Shown here piece by piece: positions 27,624 through 35,410 of a stretch of 64,000 nucleotides of DNA. The translations under genes were made by a program, and so were the position numbers. The DNA comes from Lewinellaceae bacterium. GTDB taxonomy: Bacteria > Bacteroidota > Bacteroidia > Chitinophagales > Saprospiraceae. Below the pieces are notes generated by a model. It worked only from the letters and a program-made list of their open reading frames with translations. It made no database searches and was not told the DNA's origin. Position 1 is the first letter of the stretch, and every line of letters starts with the position of its first letter. The DNA is taken from NCBI GenBank assembly GCA_020636315.1, contig JACJYA010000010.1, forward strand, positions 62,001 to 126,000, in the 5' to 3' direction.

Positions 27624-30600
27624 TTAAAATCCAACGTTCAATCCAACTGAAATACTCCTGAACAAGGGGTACAGCCCCAGGTCAAGCGCGCCCACTTCCG
27701 GATTATATCCTCTGTACCCGGTAAAATAGTGCAGGTTCTGCCCCAGCAGGTATGCCTTGATGGAGTTCAGCCCCCATTTCTGAACGAGGTTTCGGGGCAA
27801 CGTATAAGACAACCTTACTGTCCTGACGGCCAGGTAGTCACCCTTTTCAGTGTACAGGCTGCTGGCTCGGTCCGCCAGGCCGCCATCGCCGGTCGTACTT
27901 CCGAAACCGACCACATCGTGGTTGCGGGCATTGCCAAAATCGAAGAAAATGAAGCGTGGAACATCTGTCACGTCGCCTTCTTCGTTCCATGCCCGCAGCA
28001 GGTCTTCAGTACCGTTGATATTGCCCTGGGAGTTACTGTTCATCCTGGCCCGGTTGCTGTTGTAGATGTGGTGGCCCAGGCCCATATCCAGGAACAGGTA
28101 GAGTTCCAGGCCTTTGTAGCTAAAGGTGTTGCCAAAACCGCCGAAGATATCCGGGTTGGCATATCCCAACACCTGAAGGTCATCGTTGTTAATGATCTTG
28201 TCGCCATTGACATCCTCCCATTTCACATCGCCACCGACGCGGTTCCTGTAATCGATACCGTTGCTACCGGTCCGGTCATTGGCAAATTCGACGAACTGGC
28301 CATCCGCCTCTGCTTCCGCCGTGGTGGAATACACATTTACGAATTGCCACCCTACGATCTGCCGCAGGGGTTCTCCCTCAGCAACACCGCCGATGCCTGT
28401 TCCGTCCGAACGTTCATACCCGCCGATGCGGTTCCGGTCGCGGCCGTTATCCGGCAATTCCAGCACTTCATTGCTGGTAAAAGAGATATTGAAATCCGTA
28501 GTCCACCTGAAGTCTCCGGAAGCGATATTATCGGTGGAGATGGACAATTCTGTCCCTTTGAATTCAACTTTCCCGATGTTCTGGGTAATGGAACCGAAGC
28601 CCGAGGTATTGGGTAAGGGGTTGCTGAACAGCAGGTCGGAAGTCACCTTCCGGTAGTAATCGGCGATCACCAGCACCCGGTTGTTGAACAGGGCCAGGTC
28701 GATCCCGAAGTTGGTTTGGGTGGTAGTCTCCCAGCCCAGGTTGGGGTTGGGCATTTGGGTAGCCCGGGCAGCGGCCTGTCCATTGTAGGTGAGGGTGGCG
28801 TCAACAACGCCCTGTGAGAGGAAGAAGCGGTTGAGGTCGCTGGGGCTTCCGAAGTCGTTGTTGGCCGTTTGCCCCCAGCTTGCTCTGAGTTTCAGGTCGG
28901 ATATGCCAGGAATAAAGAAAAACCCTTCTTCCGAGATCCTCCAGCCGGCGGATACACTCGGAAAATAACCGATCTGATTATCAGAACCGAACCGGGAAGA
29001 ACCATCCCTTCTCATTGTTGCTGAAAGCAGGTAACGCTGGGCAAAGTCATAGGATACCCGGCCGAAGTACCCGATGAGCTTGTCCTGAGACTTGAATGAG
29101 GAGGCGCCGTTGATCACCGGGGAGGCATTGAGGGTCTGGATGGAATTGGTGGGCCCTCCCTGCCCGGAGGCCGAGAAGGTAAAGTAATCCGTATTCAGGT
29201 TCGACCCGCCAACCAACAGGGAAAGGTTGTGATCGCCAAAAGACCGGAAGTACTTCAACGTGCCCTCAAACTGAAGCAGCCTGCTTTCCAGGAAATTGAC
29301 GGAAGCATCCCGGGCGGAAGTCAGCTGGTTGGCCAGAACAAAAGCCTCGCGGGTGTTCTGGTCAATGAAGTAATTCAGCCGGCCCGTGGCCACCAGATTC
29401 TCGAAAATATTGTACTGCAGGGAAGCTCCAAGGTTCAGCTTGTTGCGTGCCGAAGAATTCAGGAATGTCGATGCATACCATTCCGGGTTGGGCAGGCCTG
29501 AGCTGGAGCCCGGCGCCACTGTACCGTCCTCATTGAATCTCCGGGTTGTGGGGGCCAGCCTGGCGGCGCGGCCGAACAGGACGCTGGAGTTGAACGGTTC
29601 ATCGGAAAGGCTCCTGGTGAAGTTCACGTTCGTTCCAATATTGAGTTTATCCGATAGTTGAAAATCCACATTGGACTGCAGGCTGAAGCGGTTATAGGAA
29701 GTCCCTTTTGCAATCCCTTCCTGGGACAGATAAGAAGACCCCAGGTAGTAATTCAGCCGGTCTCTCCCTCCATCCACCGAGAAATGGACATTATCGACCC
29801 GGGTGGACCGGTAGGCGACGTCCTGCCAATCGACATCCTGGAATATCAGCTCCTGGCCGGTTACCGGGTCGGTCATGGATTCGTATCCTGCCGGTACGGA
29901 TTCTCCCGGCTCCAGGACCCTAAGGGTGAAGTTTCCGTCAGGCGGGTTGCCGATGCCCGTCGCATTGGAGCCGACGCCAAAGGCGCTGTTCTCATTCAGG
30001 AAGGAACGGGTCAGCCCGATGCGTTCGATCTGGATATAATCCCTGCTGCCCAGCAGGTCCAGGCGATTTTGCAGGGACGTCCAGGTGCTCCGGTAACTGG
30101 CGTTGAAATTCGCTTTCCCGGTTTTTCCGGACTTAGTGGTCACCAGTACTACGCCGTTGGATGCGCGGGCGCCGTAGATAGCGGTAGCCGAAGCATCTTT
30201 CAGTATTTCAATGGAGGCCACGTCTTCCGGGTTGAAATCCTCAGAAGAACGTTGAACGCCATCGATAATAAACAAGGGCTCATTATTTCCCTGCAGGGAA
30301 GAGCCCCCTCGTATCCTGATGCTGGGCGGGGCGCCCGGCTGGCCGTTGGCCGTCTGGATGCTGACTCCAGCAGCCCGCCCCTGCATCACACCTTCCAGAG
30401 TGGTGATCTGAAGGTCCTGAATTTCCTCTGCATCCACGGATGCTATAGAACTGGTCAGCATTTTCCTAGACTGCGTGCCGTAACCGATGACTACAACCTC
30501 ATTCAACTGGGCCGCATCTTCCCTAAGGACGACATCGATGACGTTTCTTCCGGCCACCGGCACTTCCTGAGGTACAAACCCAACATAAGAAAAGACCAGC

Positions 30601-30863
30601 GTATCGTTTGCGCCGGGCACCTCAAGAGAGTAAGCACCATCAATATCCGTGATCGTCCCCGTTGAAGTACCCTTGACCAGAACCGAGGCGCCGACCAGCG
30701 GCAGCCCGTCTGTTGCAGAAGTAACTGTACCGGAAACACTAAATGCCTGTTCTCCGGGCAGGCCATTGGCTTCGGCGGTAAAACCGAACATCAGCAAGAT
30801 GCCTAACACCAACTGCCAGGGCCTGAGCAGCCGGGTATTCTTTGTAGAATTATGCCTCTTCAT
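27624..30863 (-). CDS. susC: SusC/RagA-family TonB-dependent outer-membrane transporter
   Basis: This 1079-aa importer takes up oligosaccharides using TonB energy. It has a signal peptide (LVLGILLMFGFTAEANG), a carboxypeptidase-like beta-sandwich at about residues 40-115 (VSGTVTSATDGLPLVGASV), then the TonB box and plug beginning LNEVVVIGYGTQSRKML with the SusC stretch SIRIRGGSSLQGNNEPLFIIDGV. The C-terminal barrel ends in YPLFRSISVGLNVGF. It is full length. It forms an operon with susD and the esterase. Upstream lies a long region of inverted repeats shared with the divergent nanM-symporter gene. Confidence 0.96.
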   Translation of the reverse strand: MKRHNSTKNTRLLRPWQLVLGILLMFGFTAEANGLPGEQAFSVSGTVTSATDGLPLVGASVLVKGTSTGTITDIDGAYSLEVPGANDTLVFSYVGFVPQEVPVAGRNVIDVVLREDAAQLNEVVVIGYGTQSRKMLTSSIASVDAEEIQDLQITTLEGVMQGRAAGVSIQTANGQPGAPPSIRIRGGSSLQGNNEPLFIIDGVQRSSEDFNPEDVASIEILKDASATAIYGARASNGVVLVTTKSGKTGKANFNASYRSTWTSLQNRLDLLGSRDYIQIERIGLTRSFLNENSAFGVGSNATGIGNPPDGNFTLRVLEPGESVPAGYESMTDPVTGQELIFQDVDWQDVAYRSTRVDNVHFSVDGGRDRLNYYLGSSYLSQEGIAKGTSYNRFSLQSNVDFQLSDKLNIGTNVNFTRSLSDEPFNSSVLFGRAARLAPTTRRFNEDGTVAPGSSSGLPNPEWYASTFLNSSARNKLNLGASLQYNIFENLVATGRLNYFIDQNTREAFVLANQLTSARDASVNFLESRLLQFEGTLKYFRSFGDHNLSLLVGGSNLNTDYFTFSASGQGGPTNSIQTLNASPVINGASSFKSQDKLIGYFGRVSYDFAQRYLLSATMRRDGSSRFGSDNQIGYFPSVSAGWRISEEGFFFIPGISDLKLRASWGQTANNDFGSPSDLNRFFLSQGVVDATLTYNGQAAARATQMPNPNLGWETTTQTNFGIDLALFNNRVLVIADYYRKVTSDLLFSNPLPNTSGFGSITQNIGKVEFKGTELSISTDNIASGDFRWTTDFNISFTSNEVLELPDNGRDRNRIGGYERSDGTGIGGVAEGEPLRQIVGWQFVNVYSTTAEAEADGQFVEFANDRTGSNGIDYRNRVGGDVKWEDVNGDKIINNDDLQVLGYANPDIFGGFGNTFSYKGLELYLFLDMGLGHHIYNSNRARMNSNSQGNINGTEDLLRAWNEEGDVTDVPRFIFFDFGNARNHDVVGFGSTTGDGGLADRASSLYTEKGDYLAVRTVRLSYTLPRNLVQKWGLNSIKAYLLGQNLHYFTGYRGYNPEVGALDLGLYPLFRSISVGLNVGF

Positions 30864-31112
30864 AAGAAATTTGGTTTTGAAAAAGTGAAAGTGAAATCTG
30901 CACTGTTCACCAAGATTGGAAAAAAAGTAAAGCCAGAGGGGGCCAGGATTATCGAAGATGGGGTGGAAATGTATCGATGTGATTCAATCGTCTCAAAAGG
31001 CTGGTTGAATAGTCTCAGGATTGCGATCAACCATTCCGGCATTTGTTTGCCCCAACCCTGTCGCCTATGCGTCAAAGCTGCTCCGGCGACGGCGCAAAGG
31101 GAGCAAAGGCCG

Positions 31113-31309
31113 AAAATGCTTGATCTCCCTTTCCTCGAGCGCTGAGGCCTCCGCCAGAGGCTATGGCCGCCGGTGGAAGCTACTCAGCGGACTTCGTGTG
31201 CCAAAGGCGGCTACGTCTGCCGACGGCGGAGGCGCCAGGGCCGGGGCAATACGTCTATTCAGCGTTCGACTGAGCTCACGCCGAAGTCCGGATAAAAATC
31301 AAGCATTTT
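31113..31309. repeat. GC-rich palindromic repeat element
   Basis: A perfect 12-base terminal inverted repeat (AAAATGCTTGAT) encloses about 173 bases. Further nested pairings are TCGAGCGCTGAG with TTCAGCGTTCGA and GGACTTCG with CGAAGTCC. Composition is much more GC-rich than the flanks. Confidence 0.6.
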
Positions 31310-31349
31310 GGGCTGGCTGGGCAGTATATCGCAACTTGAATTATTTATT

Positions 31350-31540
31350 AGAGCTTGTTGGGAAATTTGGCCTTCGAGGCGATTTTGTCAATAATTGGTT
31401 TAAGCAAGGCGCGGAAATACGATTTATGCCACAGCATAATAGCTTGCCCCGCACCCGAAGGGTCGGGGAGTGTTTTCGCAACGCCGCATAAACAAATTAG
31501 TGGCGAAATGAGCCCGATTGTTAAATTCCCAACAAGCTCT
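31350..31540. mobile_element. MITE-like element, 191 bp
   Basis: Terminal inverted repeats AGAGCTTGTTGGGAAATTT (31350-31368) and its partner AAATTCCCAACAAGCTCT (31523-31540) match over 18 bases with one bulge. Both flanks carry AATTATT (31339-31345 and 31542-31548), though offset by a few bases from the repeat ends, so a target duplication is only suggestive. An internal hairpin (CCCCG...CGGGG) sits near 31450-31472. No transposase is encoded. Confidence 0.55.
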
Positions 31541-31830
31541 TAATTATTCCAGGATTGGCAGAGCCCCTTTAACATCACCGGAGTGATTTTGAGACGATCC
31601 GGCCCGGCCGGCGAGACAAACAGAGAAGGTAAAGACAAATGACAACCTTCTTTGATCTAAACCAAGAGGCCTGTTAAGAAAATTTTCTGCATTTTCGGAA
31701 CTGTGAGTAAAGCAATAAACGGGTATCGAAAGAATGAGCAGATTCAAAAAGGAGGCCTTTCAGCCCATTCATGCTGGAAAACATCTGAAACCATAGTCTT
31801 TTCTGTGCATAATCAGCAAAAAGAAAGTTG

Positions 31831-34500
31831 ATGAAATATTTTCTACTGCCCTGCTTTTTCCTGCTTCTCCTCAGCAATATTCAGGCATACGAAGACAACC
31901 CCTTCGTCAATTTCGAATGGAAAGAGTTGGCATTTATTCCCCCAGCCCCAGGAAAGGCTGTCCAGCCAGGAATAGCCGGAGCCTTCATCGGCATCCACAA
32001 CGACGCCCTGATCATTGCCGGAGGAGCCAACTTTCCCGAGGCAGCAGTATGGGAAGGCGGAGAAAAAGTATATCACCGGGAGATTTACATCCTGGAAAAA
32101 AAAGAGGACGGAAGCTACCAGTGGTTTGAAGAAAAGGCATTTGCTCTGCCCCGAAACATGGCCTATGGGCTGGCCATATCCACGGGCGATGGATTGGCCT
32201 GCATCGGTGGAATGGACGGTGAAAGGCTCCTGGATGATGCTTTCCTGCTCAGGTGGGACCCCGTCAAAAAGGAAATCTCCACTTCTCCCCTGCCCTCGCT
32301 GCCCGTCCCAATGGCCAATATGTGTGGTGGACGGATTGAAAACAGGATCTACGTGGCCGGAAGCCTGGACGCCGACAGCAGCAAGCACTTCTGGAGCCTC
32401 GGCCTGGCGGCCCCGGAAGAGGGATGGCAGGTACTCCCTACATGGGCCGGCGCACCCCGCACTCACGCTTTCGGGGCCGTACAAAATGACGGAGAAGATG
32501 ATTCTTTTTACCTCATGAAAGGCCGTTTCCGGGGAAAAAAGGACACCAGCACCTTACTTACCGACACCTGGGTTTACCAGCCGAAAACGAACAGCTGGAA
32601 AAAGATCAGTCCAGAGAGCGAGGCCGGCAGGTTCACTCTTGCGGCGGGAACGGCAGTGGCAGTAGGCGCCAACCACATCCTGTTGTTTGGCGGTGACGAC
32701 GGCAGTACATTCAACCGCCTGGAAAGGTTGGGAGCAGATATCGAAGCGGCAAAAGACAGCACCCTGCGCCAGCAGCTGATCGAACAGAGAAACACAATTC
32801 TGCAGAACCACCCCGGCTTTTCCAGAAACATCTGGGCCTTTCACACCATTACCCGGACCTGGGCCCGGATGAGCGTCCTCCCGTCCGAAAGCCAGGTAAC
32901 AACCACTGCCCTGAAGTGGGGCAACAGCATCGTCATTCCTACCGGGGAAGTCTCTCCCGGAATTCGCACCCCCAGGATATTGGCCGTAGAGATCTCTCAC
33001 AAAGATGCTTTCGGATTTCTGAATTACCTGATCTTGTTCATTTACCTGGCAATGCTGGTTGGCCTCGGCTTTTTCTTTTCCAAAAACCAGCACAGCACAG
33101 ATGATTTTTTCAAGGGAGGCAACAGGATTCCCTGGTGGGCCGCCGGCCTGAGTATTTTCGGCACCCAGCTCAGTGCGATTACTTTTATGGCCATTCCTGC
33201 CAAAACCTTCGCGACCGACTGGCTGTACTTCTTCCTGATGATGACCATCATCATGATCGCTCCATTCATCATACGCGTTTTTCTGCCGTTCTACCGCCGG
33301 TTCAACCTGACCACGGCCTACGAATATCTGGAGTTGCGCTTCAACCTGCCCACCCGCCTGGTAGGCAGCACCATGTACGTCTTTCTTCAACTGGGCAGGC
33401 TGGGGATCGTTCTGCTGCTGCCCTCCCTGGCCTTATCCGTTGTCACGGGGATCGATGTGAATGTCTGTATCCTGACCATGGGCACCTTGAGTATCTTTTA
33501 TACTGTAATGGGTGGAATTGAAGCCGTCATCTGGACGGATGTACTGCAGGTTATCGTCCTGCTCGGCGGCGCATTGTTGTCACTGGTGTTGCTCTACTTC
33601 AACCTGGACGGGCACGAGATATCTACCTATATCGCCCAATACGATAAAATGAAGATCCTCGATTTAAACCTATCCTTCTCCAACCCGACGCTTTGGGTCG
33701 TACTGATCGGCGGCCTGGCATCAAACCTCGTGCAATACGGCAGCGACCAGACCGTCATACAGCGCTATCTGACCACCAAGGATGAAAAGAGCGCAGCTAA
33801 AGGCATCATGACAGGAGCGTGGCTCACCCTGCCCGCCACGCTGATATTTTTCTCTCTCGGCACTCTCTTGTTTGTCTATTACCGTTCAAACCCGGAACTG
33901 CTGAACCCCGCCCTTGACAAAACCGATGCGATCTTCCCCTGGTTTATCGTCAACAGCCTCCCGCAGGGGGTTTCCGGCCTGCTGATCGCCGCCGTTTTCG
34001 CCGCTTCCATGTCCAGCCTGGACAGCAGCATGAACTCTATGGCCACTGTCATTACGACCGACTTCCTCCGCCGCCTCCGCCCGGAGAAGAGCGAATCTGC
34101 TTACCTGAAAACAGCTCGCGGCATCACCATTCTGGTAGGGGTCATCGGCACCGGCCTGGCCCTGTTAATGGCCTCCTGGGGCATCTCCTCCCTTTGGGAT
34201 CAGTTCAACATGATCGTCGGCCTGTTCGCCGGCGGCCTCGGAGGGATCTTCCTGCTCGGTGTTTTCAGCAAGGTGGCCAACGGGCCGGGAGCGCTGACAG
34301 GCTTGCTGGCCAGCGGCATCCTTCAATACCTGATCAAGGAATATACCAGCGTGCACCTGCTGATGTACGCTTTCACCGGCATGTTTATGAGCATCCTCAT
34401 CGGATGGGTGGCAAGTATCATTGCCGGCGGGCAGGAAAAAGATAAATTAGCGCTTACTTATTCCGGACTGAAAAACAACAAAGCAAATGGAAAAACTTAA
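31831..34500 (+). CDS. NanM-like mutarotase fused to sodium:solute symporter (sialic acid uptake)
   Basis: This 889-aa protein has a signal peptide (LLPCFFLLLLSNIQA). Residues about 20-390 are a Kelch-type propeller of the cyclically permuted mutarotase/NanM family (IIAGGANFPEAAVWEGGEKVYH, ACIGGMDGERLLDDA, LLFGGDDGSTFNRLE). From about 395 to 880 there is a complete sodium:solute symporter (FFFSKNQHSTDDFFKGGNRIPWWAAGLSIFGTQLSAITF, AASMSSLDSSMNSMATVITTD). NanM turns alpha- to beta-anomers of N-acetylneuraminate in the periplasm. In 13-helix symporters the N-terminus faces the periplasm, so the propeller is placed at the transporter entrance. The ATG at 31831 was chosen over an overlapping TTG. 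Its end overlaps nanA by 14 bases, supporting sialic acid as substrate. Confidence 0.92.
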   Translation: MKYFLLPCFFLLLLSNIQAYEDNPFVNFEWKELAFIPPAPGKAVQPGIAGAFIGIHNDALIIAGGANFPEAAVWEGGEKVYHREIYILEKKEDGSYQWFEEKAFALPRNMAYGLAISTGDGLACIGGMDGERLLDDAFLLRWDPVKKEISTSPLPSLPVPMANMCGGRIENRIYVAGSLDADSSKHFWSLGLAAPEEGWQVLPTWAGAPRTHAFGAVQNDGEDDSFYLMKGRFRGKKDTSTLLTDTWVYQPKTNSWKKISPESEAGRFTLAAGTAVAVGANHILLFGGDDGSTFNRLERLGADIEAAKDSTLRQQLIEQRNTILQNHPGFSRNIWAFHTITRTWARMSVLPSESQVTTTALKWGNSIVIPTGEVSPGIRTPRILAVEISHKDAFGFLNYLILFIYLAMLVGLGFFFSKNQHSTDDFFKGGNRIPWWAAGLSIFGTQLSAITFMAIPAKTFATDWLYFFLMMTIIMIAPFIIRVFLPFYRRFNLTTAYEYLELRFNLPTRLVGSTMYVFLQLGRLGIVLLLPSLALSVVTGIDVNVCILTMGTLSIFYTVMGGIEAVIWTDVLQVIVLLGGALLSLVLLYFNLDGHEISTYIAQYDKMKILDLNLSFSNPTLWVVLIGGLASNLVQYGSDQTVIQRYLTTKDEKSAAKGIMTGAWLTLPATLIFFSLGTLLFVYYRSNPELLNPALDKTDAIFPWFIVNSLPQGVSGLLIAAVFAASMSSLDSSMNSMATVITTDFLRRLRPEKSESAYLKTARGITILVGVIGTGLALLMASWGISSLWDQFNMIVGLFAGGLGGIFLLGVFSKVANGPGALTGLLASGILQYLIKEYTSVHLLMYAFTGMFMSILIGWVASIIAGGQEKDKLALTYSGLKNNKANGKT

Positions 34501-35398
34501 AGGACTGGTCGCTGCTCCCTTCACGCCCATGGATGCCCGCGGGGAACTGGCGCTGGACAAGATCGATGCACTGGCCCGCCTGTATGAAAAAAATGGAGTG
34601 GTGGGCGCTTTCATCTGCGGCTCCACCGGAGAAGGGGTTTCTTTGACCTTCGAAGAAAAAAGACAAGTGATGGAAAAATGGGGCAAGGCCAAAGGCGGCA
34701 AAGTGAAAGCCCTGTTTATGCTGGGAGGCACCTGCCTCAAAGAGATGCAACAACTGGCCCTTCACGCCCGGGATTGCGGCCTCGATGGGATTTCCATCCT
34801 GTGCCCCTTTTATTTCAGGCCGAAAAGTGTCGCCCATCTGGTGGAATTCTGCAAACTGGTAGCCGACACTGTCCCGGAAATGCCTTTTTACTATTACCAC
34901 ATCCCGTCGCTCACCGGCGGTTACTTTCCTATGGCCCGCTTCCTGGCTCTTGCTGAAGATCAGATACCCAACCTGGCAGGCATTAAATACACTGCTCAGG
35001 ACATCATGGACTTCCACGCCTGCCGGATGTTCAGAAACGGCAAATACAATATGTTGTGGGGGGTAGATGAAGCCCTGTTATCCGGCCTGGCCGCAGGCGC
35101 CGAAGGAGCAGTGGGGAGCACCTATAACTATGCCGCTCCTTTATACAACAGCATTATCGAAGCCTTCCGGAATAAAGACCTGGCCGAAGCCGAACGCCTC
35201 CAGCAGTCTGCCGTGAGAATGATCGGACTTCTGGCCAAATACGGCGGTACAGGCGCAGGAAAAGCCTTTATGAAACTGATCGGCCTGGATTGCGGCTGGT
35301 TTCGCCCGCCGGTTTCCTCCCCTTCCTTAGAGGACGTCAATGCCCTGAAGAGGGAATTGGAAGAGATCGGTTTTTTTGACTTTTGCAGCAAATTATAA
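34487..35398 (+). CDS. nanA: N-acetylneuraminate lyase
   Basis: NanA cleaves N-acetylneuraminate to N-acetylmannosamine and pyruvate in the cytoplasm. It is 303 aa, a normal length for the DHDPS/NAL aldolase family. It shows GSTGEG at residues 45-50, Tyr137 in YYYHIPSLTGG, and the Schiff-base Lys167 in GIKYTAQD. The YYHIPSLTG stretch favours sialate lyase over dihydrodipicolinate synthase. The start overlaps the end of the nanM-symporter fusion, indicating translational coupling, and the next gene follows after 12 bases. An N-acylglucosamine 2-epimerase and kinase for the next steps are not in the window. Confidence 0.93.
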   Translation: MEKLKGLVAAPFTPMDARGELALDKIDALARLYEKNGVVGAFICGSTGEGVSLTFEEKRQVMEKWGKAKGGKVKALFMLGGTCLKEMQQLALHARDCGLDGISILCPFYFRPKSVAHLVEFCKLVADTVPEMPFYYYHIPSLTGGYFPMARFLALAEDQIPNLAGIKYTAQDIMDFHACRMFRNGKYNMLWGVDEALLSGLAAGAEGAVGSTYNYAAPLYNSIIEAFRNKDLAEAERLQQSAVRMIGLLAKYGGTGAGKAFMKLIGLDCGWFRPPVSSPSLEDVNALKRELEEIGFFDFCSKL

Positions 35399-35410
35399 TA
35401 TTGGCCCAGG

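Larger units (their letters stand above)
30864..31830. other. 967-bp divergent region with nested inverted repeats
   Basis: This lies between susC (minus) and the nanM-symporter gene (plus). No credible gene is present; the plus frame at 31021-31491 runs across two repeat elements. Inverted pairs seen are ATCGTCTCAAAA (30987-30998) with TTTTGAGACGAT (31587-31598), AAAATGCTTGAT (31113-31124) with ATCAAGCATTTT (31298-31309), and the element at 31350-31540. A promoter could not be placed with confidence. Confidence 0.6.

Noticed and set aside
31021..31491. 156-codon plus-strand frame between susC and nanM
   Set aside because: It runs through two inverted-repeat elements, so the frame arises from repeat sequence; no domain or start signal is visible.
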